Below, in pieces: positions 47,598-56,572 of a DNA stretch of 64,000 nt. Source of the DNA: CAVQWT01 sp963810815 (GTDB taxonomy: Bacteria > Pseudomonadota > Gammaproteobacteria > Burkholderiales > Casimicrobiaceae); the NCBI GenBank assembly GCA_963810815.1, contig CAWEPB010000002.1, forward strand, positions 197,720-261,719, in the 5' to 3' direction. Position numbers and translations under genes: made by a program. The notes under the pieces are model-generated. The model made no database searches, was not told the origin of the DNA, and worked only from the letters and a program-made list of their open reading frames with translations. Every line of letters starts with the position of its first letter. The first letter of the stretch is position 1.

Positions 47598-48623
47598 TTA
47601 CTTCGGCGCGACCGGCGCCGGCGGCGCGGACTTGAGGCGCTCCTCGAACGCACGCCGGGCGGCGGCGGCGGCCTCGGCGTTGGGCGGGGCGTACAGCGCG
47701 TCGATCGCCGGCTGGTTGACCTTGACCTCGGGACCGCGCAGCCCGGCGACCGCGGCCTCGCGCTGGGCGACGACGTACCGCTGCTTCATTTCCTCGATGA
47801 TCGTGCCCTTGACCTCGTCGAACGAGCGCTGCCCCGCGGGCTTCTTGCCGTCGAGCCGGATCAGGTGCCAGCCGAAGCGCGACTGCACCGGCTCGCTGAC
47901 GTCGCCGTCTTTCGCCAGGGCGAAGGCCGCGGCCGCGAATGCCGGGTCCATCTCGGTCGCGACGAACCAGTCCAGCCGGCCGGCATTCTGGCCCGCCGAC
48001 GGGTCCTCGGAGAGTTCCCTGGCGACCGCGTTGAAATCGCCGCCCGCAGCAATGCGCGCACGGGCCGCGACGGCCAGTGCCTTGGCCTCGTCGCTGCTGT
48101 GCTTGCGGGTGTCGAACAGGATGTGCGAGGCCTTCACCTGTGCCGGCAGTTCGAAGCGCTTGCGCTCGGTCAGGTAGATCTCCCGCGCGCGCGCCTCGTT
48201 GACGGCGCCCCGGGCGTCGAACTCGGCGCCGGCTTTCGCGTCGATGCGCTGGATCTGGGCCTGCGCGTAGATGCGCTCGATCTCGGCGGCGATCCGCGGT
48301 CCCAGCTCGGGGTCGGCGTCGATGTTGCCGGCCTTCGCCCGCGCGGCCAGCGCCTTCTGGTTCCACAGCCGGGCGACGACATCCTCGATGCGCTTCTGGC
48401 TCGCCGGAAAGGACGCGCGTGCATCGGGCGGCAGGCGCAGCAGCTCGAGTTCGTAATCGGAGCGCCGGAGCACCGCCGACGGCGATTCGATGAGGACAAC
48501 CGCCGCGTCGGCCGGGGCCGGCGCAGGGGCCTGTGCGGCCGCGGTGCCGACGGCGAGGGCGAGAGTGAGGGCGAGCGACGCGCCGAGGGCGGCGCGGCGA
48601 AGAGTACGGGTCATGGTGTTCAT
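47598..48623 (-). CDS. Periplasmic parvulin-type peptidyl-prolyl cis-trans isomerase
   Basis: A 341-residue exported folding catalyst. A signal peptide (residues 1-31, ending AAAQ) is followed by an N-terminal SurA-like chaperone region and a rotamase domain at about 165-265, with VKASHILFDT, GGDFNAVARELSEDPSAGQ and GRLDWFVATEMDP, the parvulin signature. It probably assists folding of periplasmic or outer-membrane proteins. The ATG at 48623 has AAGG upstream; MTRT three codons later is an alternative. It lies after two exported-protein genes on the same strand but beyond a terminator, so it is probably transcribed separately, 51 bp ahead of the permease gene. Confidence 0.92.
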   Translation of the reverse strand: MNTMTRTLRRAALGASLALTLALAVGTAAAQAPAPAPADAAVVLIESPSAVLRRSDYELELLRLPPDARASFPASQKRIEDVVARLWNQKALAARAKAGNIDADPELGPRIAAEIERIYAQAQIQRIDAKAGAEFDARGAVNEARAREIYLTERKRFELPAQVKASHILFDTRKHSSDEAKALAVAARARIAAGGDFNAVARELSEDPSAGQNAGRLDWFVATEMDPAFAAAAFALAKDGDVSEPVQSRFGWHLIRLDGKKPAGQRSFDEVKGTIIEEMKQRYVVAQREAAVAGLRGPEVKVNQPAIDALYAPPNAEAAAAARRAFEERLKSAPPAPVAPK

Positions 48624-48642
48624 AGAGCCTTCGACAACAAAA

Positions 48643-48662
48643 GGCCCCGCGGGTGCGGGGCC
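48643..48662 (-). terminator. Intrinsic terminator after the gene at 48713-49951
   Basis: Stem GGCCCCGC / GCGGGGCC with a four-base loop, followed on the minus strand by TTTTG. It lies 50 bp past the stop codon. Confidence 0.8.
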
Positions 48663-48712
48663 GGAATGTGCAGAAGGGACCCGGCCCCCGAAGGGCGGCC
48701 GGTCCCCTGCCG

Positions 48713-49951
48713 TCACGGAATGATGTTCATCTCGATCTTGGCGTTGCAGTCGGTCGTCTGGCAGGTCCAGATGAAGATGGTCGGGTCGTAGTTCCGGAGA
48801 TTGATGTAGTACGTCGAACCCGGAACCAGCTGCGGCAATCCCGCCGCCGCTCCGGCCAGCGCCAGCGTGTATTGCGGCGATGCCGCGCCGCCCGGGACCC
48901 CGTAGGCCCGCCGCATCGGCGCATTGACGCCGGTGAGGTCGGTGTTCGGCCTGAAATCGCAGGGCTGCGTCGACAGCGTCACCTCGCGCACCGAGGGAGC
49001 GCCGTCCTGATACTCGACGACGTTGATCTGGCCGATCTTCATTCCGGTGGTGAAGTTCGCGTTGGCGGGTACCGTCATCGTTGCGTAGAACCCGCTCTGC
49101 GACGGCATTCCACCGTTGTTGATCGTGTACAACGCCGCGCCCTGGGCATACGGCAGCTCGCCGGACTGGACGCCGCTCAGCGGCGGCGTCGTGGACGCAC
49201 AGTAGCCCGCCGCCACACCCGCGACCGAGAACGTGGTCTGCACCGGCCCCGCGCAGGACGGTCCGTTGCAGGCGGTGAGCGTATAGGTCGTCGTCAGTGC
49301 CGACGCGCCGGTGTTGGGCGGCAGGGTGTCGGTCTGGTTCTGGCCCGTCTGCCAGGCGACGCCGTTCTTCTGCCAGGCCCACGAGGTGACGGCACCGCCG
49401 CCGGTGCAGGCGCCCGCGACGCTGATCGCACCGCCCGCGGACGGCAGGTTGCCGCTGCTCGGGGTGCGGGTGATGCTGCATCCCGTCGGCGGCGGCGGCG
49501 GCACGTTGGTCCAGCTGACGGTGATGTCGGCAATCCCGGAGAGCTGGCCGCTCGACGACGTCGCGCGGTAGATGCACGACCGCGGCTGGCCGGGCGCGCC
49601 GAGCGCGGTCTGGTTGGAGGTCGAGAACGTCGTCGGGCAGCCGGCGTCGCCGCCGAGCAGCGCCCACGAATACTGGGTGGCCGACGGCGTGCAGGCGACG
49701 GACAGCGTGACGGCGTCGTTGATGCCGGGCGCGCCGGGCGTCGCGGTCGCGGCGCAAGCGAGCTTGACGCAGGTGAGCGTGCGCGCGCCGGCCGGGCCGG
49801 ACAGCACGAAGTCGGCGCAGTTGGGATCCGAGTAGGTGATCGTCGCAGCACGCGCAGGCGCGGCGGGCAACGCGAGGACCAGGGCCAGGACGGCAGCGGA
49901 CGTGGTCGTGGCGAGGGAGAGGAACTTCGCCGACAGCAATTTCGAGCGCAT
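48713..49951 (-). CDS. Exported cysteine-containing protein of unknown function
   Basis: A 412-residue secreted protein. The signal peptide covers about residues 1-35 (LALVLALPAAPARA). The mature part is rich in Ser, Thr, Gly and Pro with many spaced cysteines in segments such as CADFVLSGP, CVKLACAAT, CTGGGAVTSWAWQKNGVAW and CNGPSCAGP, which suggests two or three disulfide-bonded Ig-like domains. The C-terminal third (NFTTGMKIGQINVVEYQDG, YYINLRNYDPTIFIWTCQT) looks like another beta domain. I cannot name a family. It has its own promoter (TATAAT at 49986-49991) and terminator. Possibly a surface or type II-secreted protein. Confidence 0.8.
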   Translation of the reverse strand: MRSKLLSAKFLSLATTTSAAVLALVLALPAAPARAATITYSDPNCADFVLSGPAGARTLTCVKLACAATATPGAPGINDAVTLSVACTPSATQYSWALLGGDAGCPTTFSTSNQTALGAPGQPRSCIYRATSSSGQLSGIADITVSWTNVPPPPPTGCSITRTPSSGNLPSAGGAISVAGACTGGGAVTSWAWQKNGVAWQTGQNQTDTLPPNTGASALTTTYTLTACNGPSCAGPVQTTFSVAGVAAGYCASTTPPLSGVQSGELPYAQGAALYTINNGGMPSQSGFYATMTVPANANFTTGMKIGQINVVEYQDGAPSVREVTLSTQPCDFRPNTDLTGVNAPMRRAYGVPGGAASPQYTLALAGAAAGLPQLVPGSTYYINLRNYDPTIFIWTCQTTDCNAKIEMNIIP

Positions 49952-49985
49952 GAACGATCCCGGGTCGGAGGGTGGATTAACGCGC

Positions 49986-49991
49986 ATTATA
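49986..49991 (-). promoter_or_regulatory. -10 hexamer for the exported-protein gene
   Basis: A perfect TATAAT on the minus strand, 34 bp before the ATG at 49951. No convincing -35. Confidence 0.45.
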
Positions 49992-50130
49992 GACGACGCT
50001 GCGCGAGCGTGCGGGCGCGGCGCGAAGCGGCGGCGGGAGCCGGGCCACGTGCGCAGCCGCGGCGGGATGCCGCAGCGGCGGCGGATCGCACCGCCGTGCG
50101 TGCGAAATGGAAAATGAACGGAAAATAAAA

Positions 50131-50154
50131 AGGGCGAGGCCGAAGCCCCGCCCT
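50131..50154 (-). terminator. Intrinsic terminator with UUCG tetraloop
   Basis: A ten-pair stem closed by TTCG, followed on the minus strand by TTTTTATTTT. It lies 25 bp after the stop of the frameshifted exported-protein gene. Confidence 0.88.
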
Positions 50155-50179
50155 TTCACAACCTCGGACTGATCCGGAA

Positions 50180-51630
50180 TTACTGGATCGAACGCGTCGT
50201 CTTGTGGTTGAAGTTGGCGCCGTAGCTCGACTGCACGTTCTTGCCAGCGCCATCCGTCAGCGTGCCGTTGTTGTACGCTTGCGCCGCGAAACCGACCACC
50301 GGCAGGCCGGCGAACGTCGTGGCGGCCAGCGAGCCGGTCACGATGCCCAGGCCGGAGACCGTGGCCGTCGTCGACGCGCCGCCGTACAGCACGTGCTTGG
50401 CGGCCGGCGAGCCGGCGGTGCCGATCAGCGGGAAGCCCATCGCCACCCAACCGTGCTCGAAGCTGGTCGGGATGTTGGCGAGGTTCTTCGAGCCCAGGAT
50501 GTTGCCACCCTTGAACGTGATCACGTTCGCTTCCCAGCAGATCGAATCGGTCTGCGTGGGCGGCGGCGGCGAGAACGACGTCGGCGACGAAATCGTGCGC
50601 TCTTCGCGGTCGAACTGGACGATCGTCACGTCATCGCACGAGCCCGAGTTGCCGTTGAAGTTGCGCTGGAACAGGCGGCCGGCGTTGTTGCCCGAGCCCG
50701 TCGCGATGTACGAGTACTTCGTCGGCATCGTGACGACCCAGTCGGTCGCGCCCTTGACAAGGTGTCGAGCACGAACTCGTTGTGCACGGCGTTGTGCATG
50801 AACACGGCCGAGACAGCGTCGATCGGGTTCGTCGTGGCGGCCCAGTCGGTCACGTACGTCGCGTTGCTCGCAGTGACGACCGAGACCTTCGGGTTGACGT
50901 TGGCCAGGTTCGGGAGGATCGAGCCGGGGGCGAACCACAGCGGGAGCGTCGAGAAACCGTCCAGCGCGACCGCGTCGATGCCGTAGGCGTCGCCCGTCAG
51001 CACGTTGATCAGCGTGGCCGTGCCGAACAGGCCGCCGTTGCCCGCGACGGTGTCGGACGAAGCCGAGGTCAGCGGGGTGCAATCCGGCACGCCGGCGATA
51101 TGGGTGATCGCGTCGTACGTGGTCGAACCGTCGACGATGTTGCCCATTTCGATGATCTCGATGTAGCCCTCGCGGGTACGGTCGAGCGACGTGTCGGCGC
51201 CGTCAGCAGCCGAGCCGGTGTACGCGTAGTTGACGAACGGCGTCGGCGAAGCGGCGCTGGACGAAACCACGGGCTGCGTGCAGGACGCGTCCGGCGTGTA
51301 GATGCCGGCGCCGGCGGCGGTCGGCAGCACGGCGGCAACCCAGACGTCCTTGGCCGAGAGGTACAGGTTGAAGTCAAGCACTTCGCGGGAATTCTTGCCT
51401 TCCAGGAAGCGGACCTTGACGGCCTTCGCCGACGCGGTCGAGTTGACGACCGACAGCAGCGTGTTGTAGCTCGCCAGCGCAACGCGGTCGCGGACCGTGT
51501 AGTACGGATAGACCAGCGCCTGGCCGAGGCCGTCCGGGTTGACCGAGACCGCTTCCGCAGCACCGGTCACGCCCAGAGCGCTGATACCCGCGAGAGCGGC
51601 GTAGAGCGACTTCTTGTTGAACGTGTTCAT
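50180..51630 (-). pseudogene. Exported surface-protein gene broken by a one-base frameshift
   Basis: Two overlapping frames make one protein of about 483 residues. The first part (51630 to about 50760) starts with a signal peptide MNTFNKKSLYAALAGISALG and the segment NPDGLGQALVYPYYTVRD, seen in a family of uncharacterised exported proteins. At about 50755-50762 (minus strand DTL|VKGATDWVV) a single base appears to be missing; the second part continues to 50180 with NYNFNH-like C-terminal sequence (SSYGANFNHKTTRSIQ). Both halves have normal codon use, so the loss is recent or a sequence error. The ATG has GAGGAG upstream. The gene is flanked by an AT-rich promoter region and a strong terminator, suggesting high expression. 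Confidence 0.8.
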
Positions 51631-51658
51631 CTTTGTATTAACTCCTCTGTTTGCGATT

Positions 51659-51674
51659 TAAAGTGATCACTTTA
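51659..51674. promoter_or_regulatory. 16-bp perfect palindrome upstream of the exported-protein gene
   Basis: TAAAGTGATCACTTTA, 28 bp before the start codon, is a perfect dyad in an unusually AT-rich stretch. On the minus strand TTGGTT stands before it and TTTAAA overlaps its end, so it could be an operator between -35 and -10. Confidence 0.5.
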
Positions 51675-51799
51675 GAACCAACAGCGCGTAAATCTTATAC
51701 GAGCTTGCTGCTTTTACCAAACGTTTTCCGTCCTGCCGCGAAGTCCCCCTGTGGAAAATTTGCAACGGCCGCCCGGGTGTATCTGCCTTCCAACTGCCT

Positions 51800-52252
51800 T
51801 CAGTCTCCCCGGACGTACCAAGCTTGACCGTCCTGGATGACCCACTTTTCGCGGACCGGAGTCACAATTCCCGGTATCTGCCGCGTATCGTACGTCAACC
51901 TCAATGCTACCTCGCACACCTCGCCTTCGCAGGCGATGGAGTCCACTTCGACCTTGCGCCAGCCAAGCGGACGGGTCCGGCCCTTCCATGACTGCAGCGA
52001 CATCGTGTCGCGGGACGCCGGGGACAGGAACTCGTAGGCTCCGTCGAGATCGTGTTTGATCATCAGATCCCACCGGGCCAGCACCCGCGCCTTCACCGCA
52101 TCCTGCTTCACCTGGGCCGGGGAGTCTGTCGTCAGGGAACCGGTCGTGGCGCATCCCGCCGCCAAGGTGACCAGCAGGAGCATTGCCGCCTGCCGCGCCC
52201 ACCGCTTCGATGATTCCCGGACCGACTGCGATCCGACCTTCGCTGCACTCAT
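51800..52252 (-). CDS. Small exported lipoprotein of unknown function
   Basis: A 150-residue protein with a signal sequence and a clear lipobox (LLLVTLAAGC, Cys at about residue 34). The mature part has ARVLARWDLMIKHDLDGAYEFLSPASRD, which resembles NTF2-like/SnoaL-type lipoproteins, and a C-terminal beta segment KWVIQDGQAWYVRGD. Function unknown. ATG at 52252 has AGGAAG upstream. A good promoter lies about 110 bp upstream. The region between it and the next gene (51631-51799) has no gene I can support. Confidence 0.78.
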   Translation of the reverse strand: MSAAKVGSQSVRESSKRWARQAAMLLLVTLAAGCATTGSLTTDSPAQVKQDAVKARVLARWDLMIKHDLDGAYEFLSPASRDTMSLQSWKGRTRPLGWRKVEVDSIACEGEVCEVALRLTYDTRQIPGIVTPVREKWVIQDGQAWYVRGD

Positions 52253-52359
52253 CAGGATTGCTTCCTTCTCAGTTTCCGCCCGTCTGACTGCCGGCCGTCG
52301 AGGACTGTTGTTTCGGAACTTTCGACGAACCGCACGACGGTGCCGCAATCCTCAAATGA

Positions 52360-52388
52360 ACAGTAGCCAAATGGTTCCCCAGCGTCAA
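52360..52388 (-). promoter_or_regulatory. Sigma-70-like promoter for the small lipoprotein gene
   Basis: On the minus strand TTGACG (52383-52388), 17 bp, TACTGT (52360-52365). It lies just after the terminator of the secretion operon. Confidence 0.5.
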
Positions 52389-52407
52389 CGCTGTTCCAGA
52401 GGGAAAA

Positions 52408-52439
52408 AAGGGCCTGTTGCAGGGTAGCAACAGGCCCTT
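52408..52439 (-). terminator. Intrinsic terminator of the type II secretion operon
   Basis: A 13-bp perfect stem (AAGGGCCTGTTGC / GCAACAGGCCCTT, six-base loop) followed on the minus strand by TTTTTT. It lies 86 bp after the secretin stop and closes the gsp operon. Confidence 0.92.
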
Positions 52440-52524
52440 GTCGGGGATCGGCGACGATTTTTGCGCTTTCGGGCCGAAGAAGCCAATTTTGTCGGGATTT
52501 GGCGACGGTTTCCGGATTCGGCCG

Positions 52525-55006
52525 CTAGCGCGGGGCTTGCCCGTTCGGTGGCGGCGGATTGCCTGCCGGGGGCGCGATCGGCACCAGCGGACTGGGCGCG
52601 TAGGCAGAGCCGGCGGGCGCCGCGGGCGCGGCCACCGGCGCCGTCGCGGGTGCTGTCGGGGTTACGACGGCCGGGGCCGCTGTCTCCGATGCGGGTGCCG
52701 TCGCCGGGCGCGCGAACGAGCCCGGCGTCTTCTCGACCAGCGGCGTGAAGCGCGGCTCGGCCCCCACCGGGTATTTCGCCCCGGGGAAGTAGTCCTCCAG
52801 GCGCTCCATCCGGCGGCGCAGGTCGTCGGTGATCGACTTTCAGGTCGGCGTCGTTCTCGACGACCCGCGGCGTGATGAACAACACCAGCTCGGTGCGATC
52901 GTTGCGGAGGACCTGCTGTCCGAACGCCGCGCCGATGATCGGGATCTTGGAGAGCAGCGGAATGCCCTGGGAGCCGTCGGCCTTGGTCTCCTTGATCAGG
53001 CCGCCCATGATCATCGTCTGCCCGGACTGCACCATCAGGATCGACTGGACCGAGCGGGTGTTGATCGGCGGCGCTTCACCGACGGCCGCGTCACCGGGAT
53101 TGCTGACCTCGGCCTGCACGTCGAGCGTCACCAGTCCACCCGCGTTGATGCGCGGCGTGACCGACAGCAGCACGCCGGTGTCGATGTACTGCGACGTCGT
53201 CGTCACCGCGTTGGTCGCCGCGCCGACGCCCGAGCCGACATAGGTCTGCTGGTTGATCGGAATCCGGTCGCCGACCTTGATCGTCGCCTTCTGGTTGTCG
53301 AGCGCCGCGACGTGCGGGTTGGCGACGATCTTGGCGTTGCCCGCGGTGCCCAGCAGCGTGACCGCGGCCTGGATGCCGCCGGGAAAACCGAGGTTCTGAA
53401 GCAGGTACGAGAAGCCCGGCACGGCCGGCCCGATGCCCACGCTGCCGGTCGTCGTGCCCGAGGGCGCGAAGATGTTGCCGGGGTTGGTGCCGGTGCGGAA
53501 CAGCCCGCCCGCCTGGTTCTTGCCGTTGGTGAAATACCACTCGACGCCGAACTCGAACTGGTCGCGGAGGAAGACCTCCGCGATCACGACCTCGATCATC
53601 ACCTGGCGCATCGGCACGTCGAGCCGCTTCAGCGCCGCCTCGAGCACCGAGTACTCGGCCGACGTCGCGACGACGATGATCGTGTTGTTGTCCCGGTCGG
53701 CGACGATCTGCACGTTGCGCGCGACGCCGACCCCTTCGCCGGCGGCACCCGCGCGCGATTGCTGGGCCGACGTGGGCGTGGTGGCCGGCGGCTGCACCAC
53801 GATGGTCGGGGCCGGCGGCGTCGGCTGCGACTGGAACGTCGGCGGATTGACGATGGTGCCGGCCGGCGTGCCCGGCGCCAGCGTCGGCGCGGCGGCGGTG
53901 GTGGCGGCCGGCGCGCGCCCGGTGATCGCCTGCTGCAGCAGCGGCGCGAGCTTCTCCGCCCGCTGGTTCTGGAGGTTGTAGACGAAGAACCGGAGCCCGC
54001 CGCTCGAGTCGCCGCGGTCGAGGCGCTCGATCCACTTCTTCGCCTCCTCCAGGTACGCGGGGTTCGGCGAGATGACCAGCAGCGCGTTCATCCGCTCGAT
54101 CGGGACGATGCGCAGCAGGCCCGACAGGGGGCTCTTGTCCGCGGCGCCGAAGACCTTGTCGAGCTCCGTCATCACCGTCTTGACGTCCGATCCCTGCAGC
54201 GTGAACACGCCCGCCGACATGCCGGCCATCCAGTCGATGTCGAACATCTCGACCGTCTGCATCAGGTGGCGCAGTTCGCGCTCGGTGCCCGACAGGATCA
54301 GCAGGTTGCGGTTCTCGTCGGCGCGCACCGCGGCGGCGTCCTTCGCGAACGGCTCGAGCAGCCGGATCATTTCGCGCGCGCCGACGTAGCGCAGCGGGAC
54401 GATCTGCACCGAAAAGCCCGGCGGCAGCGCACGCTGCGAGTTGCCGAGCTGCGGCGTCACGTTGCCGCGCACCGCGTTGGCCGTCGGCACGATCTTCCAG
54501 AGGCCGTCCTCCTTGATCATCGTCGCGCCGTTCATCCGCAGCAGCGTCTCGAGCGTGGAGGGCAGCGCTTCGCGCGGCAGCCCCGTCGACGTGCGGATCG
54601 TCACCTGCCCACCGACCGAGGCGTCGATGAGGTACGGCTCGTTGAGGATGTCGCCCAGGATGTTGCGCACCACTTCGCGCAGGTCGGCGCCCTCGAAGTT
54701 GAGGACGACGCCGCCGCCGGCCGCGGTCGGGGGCGGCGCCACCTGCGGCAGCCCGCCGCCCGGTGCCTGGCCCTTGACCACGACACCGGAGCCCTTGAAC
54801 ACGCGGAAGCGCTCGGCGGACGGGTCGGTCGATTCGATGCGCTTGGCCGCGTCGGCGAGCACCGGCGATGCGGCCGAGGCTCCGGCGGAGGGCACGGCCG
54901 TCGGCGACGGGGGGGCGGACGGCGCGGTTTCCTGCGTGGCACAGGCCGCGAGCAGCAGCGGCAGCGCGAGCGTGAACGCGGCGCGGATGGGAGGCAAGGT
55001 TCGCAT
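52525..55006 (-). CDS. gspD: Type II secretion outer-membrane secretin GspD, with a one-base frameshift near the 3' end
   Basis: A secretin of about 827 residues that forms the outer-membrane channel. The signal peptide ends in LLLAACATQ, a lipobox. N domains follow (VVLNFEGADLREVVRNILGDIL, YVGAREMIRLLEPF), a Pro-rich linker, and the secretin core: VMIEVVIAEVFLRDQFEFGVEW, VANPHVAALDNQKATIKVGD, LDVQAEVSNPG and SVQSILMVQSGQTMIMGGLI. After VVENDADLK the frame breaks at a three-T run (52838-52840): one surplus base separates it from ITDDLRRRMERLEDYF and the Pro/Ala-rich tail that ends at 52525. Start ATG at 55006 gives the lipoprotein signal. Confidence 0.9.
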
Positions 55007-55113
55007 GGGGGTCTTTTCCGCGACGCACCGGTCACCCGCCGGCCGGGCCGGCGGATGCGCGCGCTGTTCGCTGTGGTGATGCTGGAGGTTCATGGCGGGT
55101 TCGTTGCCGGTGC

Positions 55114-55962
55114 TCAGCGGCGGGGCTGCTGCTGCATGCGCTGGTAGACATCGCTCCAGGCCGGATCGACGGGCGCGGCGCGCGCGGGCGCTGCCGCCGC
55201 GGGAGTGGCCGCGGTCGCGGCAGGCGCGGCCGCGGGTGCGGGTGCAGGCGTGGCGGGGTTGCCGTCCGGCGTCGAATTGGCGGCCTGGGCCGCGGCCGCC
55301 GCGGCGCGCGCGGCGCGGCGGCGCTCGGCCAGCGTGGCGCCGACGTCCTGCGCCGCCGGAGCGGCAGGTGCGGCGCCGGGCGCCGGCGGCGCGCCGGTGG
55401 CGGCCGCCACCGCGGACCCGCCGGCGGCGGGCGCACCGGCAACCGGGCCCGGCTGGGGCGTGGGTCGCGAGTTGGTCGCCACCCGCAGGACCAGCTCCTC
55501 GGTTTCGTCGCCCAGCGCGAACCGGATGCGGTCGGGCTTCACCTCGGTCACCGTCATGCCGTTGATGGTCTCGCCCTGCCGGACGCGGCGGGCCTTGCCG
55601 CCGTTGACCTCGCGCAGGAACGCGGTGCTCTTGCCGTCGATGAGCAGCGTCCCGGTGAGCGCGAACTGTCCACGCTGGATCCGCGGCTGCGCCGCCGCGG
55701 CGATCGGCGTCGGCGCCGGACGGCGCGTCGGATTGAACAGCGTGCGATCGACGGTCTCGCGCCGCGCGGCGACGCCGCCGTCGATCGCGAAATCGGGCAG
55801 CAGCGTCGCGGCAATCGGCTTCGGTTCGGGCAGCGGCTCTGCCGCCGGGCGCTTCTGCACGGCGAAGCCCCAGTTGGTTTCGGCGCCCAGCGCGACGAGC
55901 AGCAGGCCGAGCGGGACGAGCCACCACAGCGAGGTGCGGACGAAGGCGTTGAGCGAGGTCAT
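55114..55962 (-). CDS. gspC: Type II secretion inner-membrane protein, GspC-like
   Basis: A 282-residue bitopic protein: short cytoplasmic start, one TM helix (LWWLVPLGLLLVALGA, about 12-28), then a periplasmic HR-like domain at about 70-165 (VDRTLFNPTRRPAP, LTGTLLIDGKSTAFLREV, ETINGMTVTEVKPDRIRF). The C-terminal PDZ domain of classical GspC is missing and replaced by a long Ala/Pro tail with a short coiled coil. HR domains link the inner-membrane platform to secretin GspD, whose gene follows after 107 bp. It may also be listed as GspN in some annotations. ATG at 55962 overlaps nothing but follows gspM by 13 bp. Confidence 0.8.
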   Translation of the reverse strand: MTSLNAFVRTSLWWLVPLGLLLVALGAETNWGFAVQKRPAAEPLPEPKPIAATLLPDFAIDGGVAARRETVDRTLFNPTRRPAPTPIAAAAQPRIQRGQFALTGTLLIDGKSTAFLREVNGGKARRVRQGETINGMTVTEVKPDRIRFALGDETEELVLRVATNSRPTPQPGPVAGAPAAGGSAVAAATGAPPAPGAAPAAPAAQDVGATLAERRRAARAAAAAAQAANSTPDGNPATPAPAPAAAPAATAATPAAAAPARAAPVDPAWSDVYQRMQQQPRR

Positions 55963-55975
55963 CGTGGCATCCCCG

Positions 55976-56572
55976 TCACTTCTTCGGTGCTTCGCCCAGC
56001 ATGAAGCCGCTGACGTCGAGCGCGACGTTGACCTCGGGCTCCTGCCCGGGCACGGGCTTGAAGCCGCGGAACGCGTTCAGCGGCCGCACCGTCAGGTTGT
56101 CGACGACGAGGTGCGGGACCTGCGTCTCGATCGTGTAGAGCGTCTTCTGCAGCGCGGATGTCGAGGCGAAGAACTGCACGTTGACGCCGATCTGGCGGAA
56201 TCGCCCGTCTTCCTTGATGCCGGTGTTCTGCGACGTCGCGATGCGCCCGCCGCTGCTCTCGACCGCGTTGCGGACGAGTTCCTGCAACTCGGCGCCGGCC
56301 AGGTTCGCCGCCGTGTTCTTGAGGTAGAAGCGGCGCCCGTCCTTCTCCTTCATCGCGTCGAGCGCCCTGCGATACTCGGGGGCCTGCGCGGCAACCCGGC
56401 GATAGGTGTCGAGGCGCGTCGACAGGTTGTCGATGGCGACGTCGTAATGGCGGTGCAGCAGCAACGCCGGCACCAGGAACACGGCGAGCACCAGGGCGAT
56501 CGCGGCGACGAGGAACGCGACCGCCAGCGCGCGCTGCTGCGCCGGCGGAAGGCGAAGGATGGAGGCCATCAT
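55976..56572 (-). CDS. gspM: Type II secretion platform protein GspM
   Basis: A 198-residue bitopic protein. A TM helix at about 17-40 is followed by a periplasmic coiled coil (RLDTYRRVAAQAPEYRRALDAM) and a ferredoxin-like domain ending KPVPGQEPEVNVALDVSGF. This matches the GspM type b family that binds GspL in the platform. The ATG at 56572 overlaps the gspL stop (ATGA), so translation is coupled. Confidence 0.88.
   Translation of the reverse strand: MMASILRLPPAQQRALAVAFLVAAIALVLAVFLVPALLLHRHYDVAIDNLSTRLDTYRRVAAQAPEYRRALDAMKEKDGRRFYLKNTAANLAGAELQELVRNAVESSGGRIATSQNTGIKEDGRFRQIGVNVQFFASTSALQKTLYTIETQVPHLVVDNLTVRPLNAFRGFKPVPGQEPEVNVALDVSGFMLGEAPKK

Noticed and set aside
47598..52252. A second glycan or adhesin operon tied to the GT41 genes
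   Set aside because: The exported proteins here are plausible glycosylation targets, but nothing in their sequence shows it. They have their own terminators and no Asn/Ser-rich sequon pattern that I could establish by eye.
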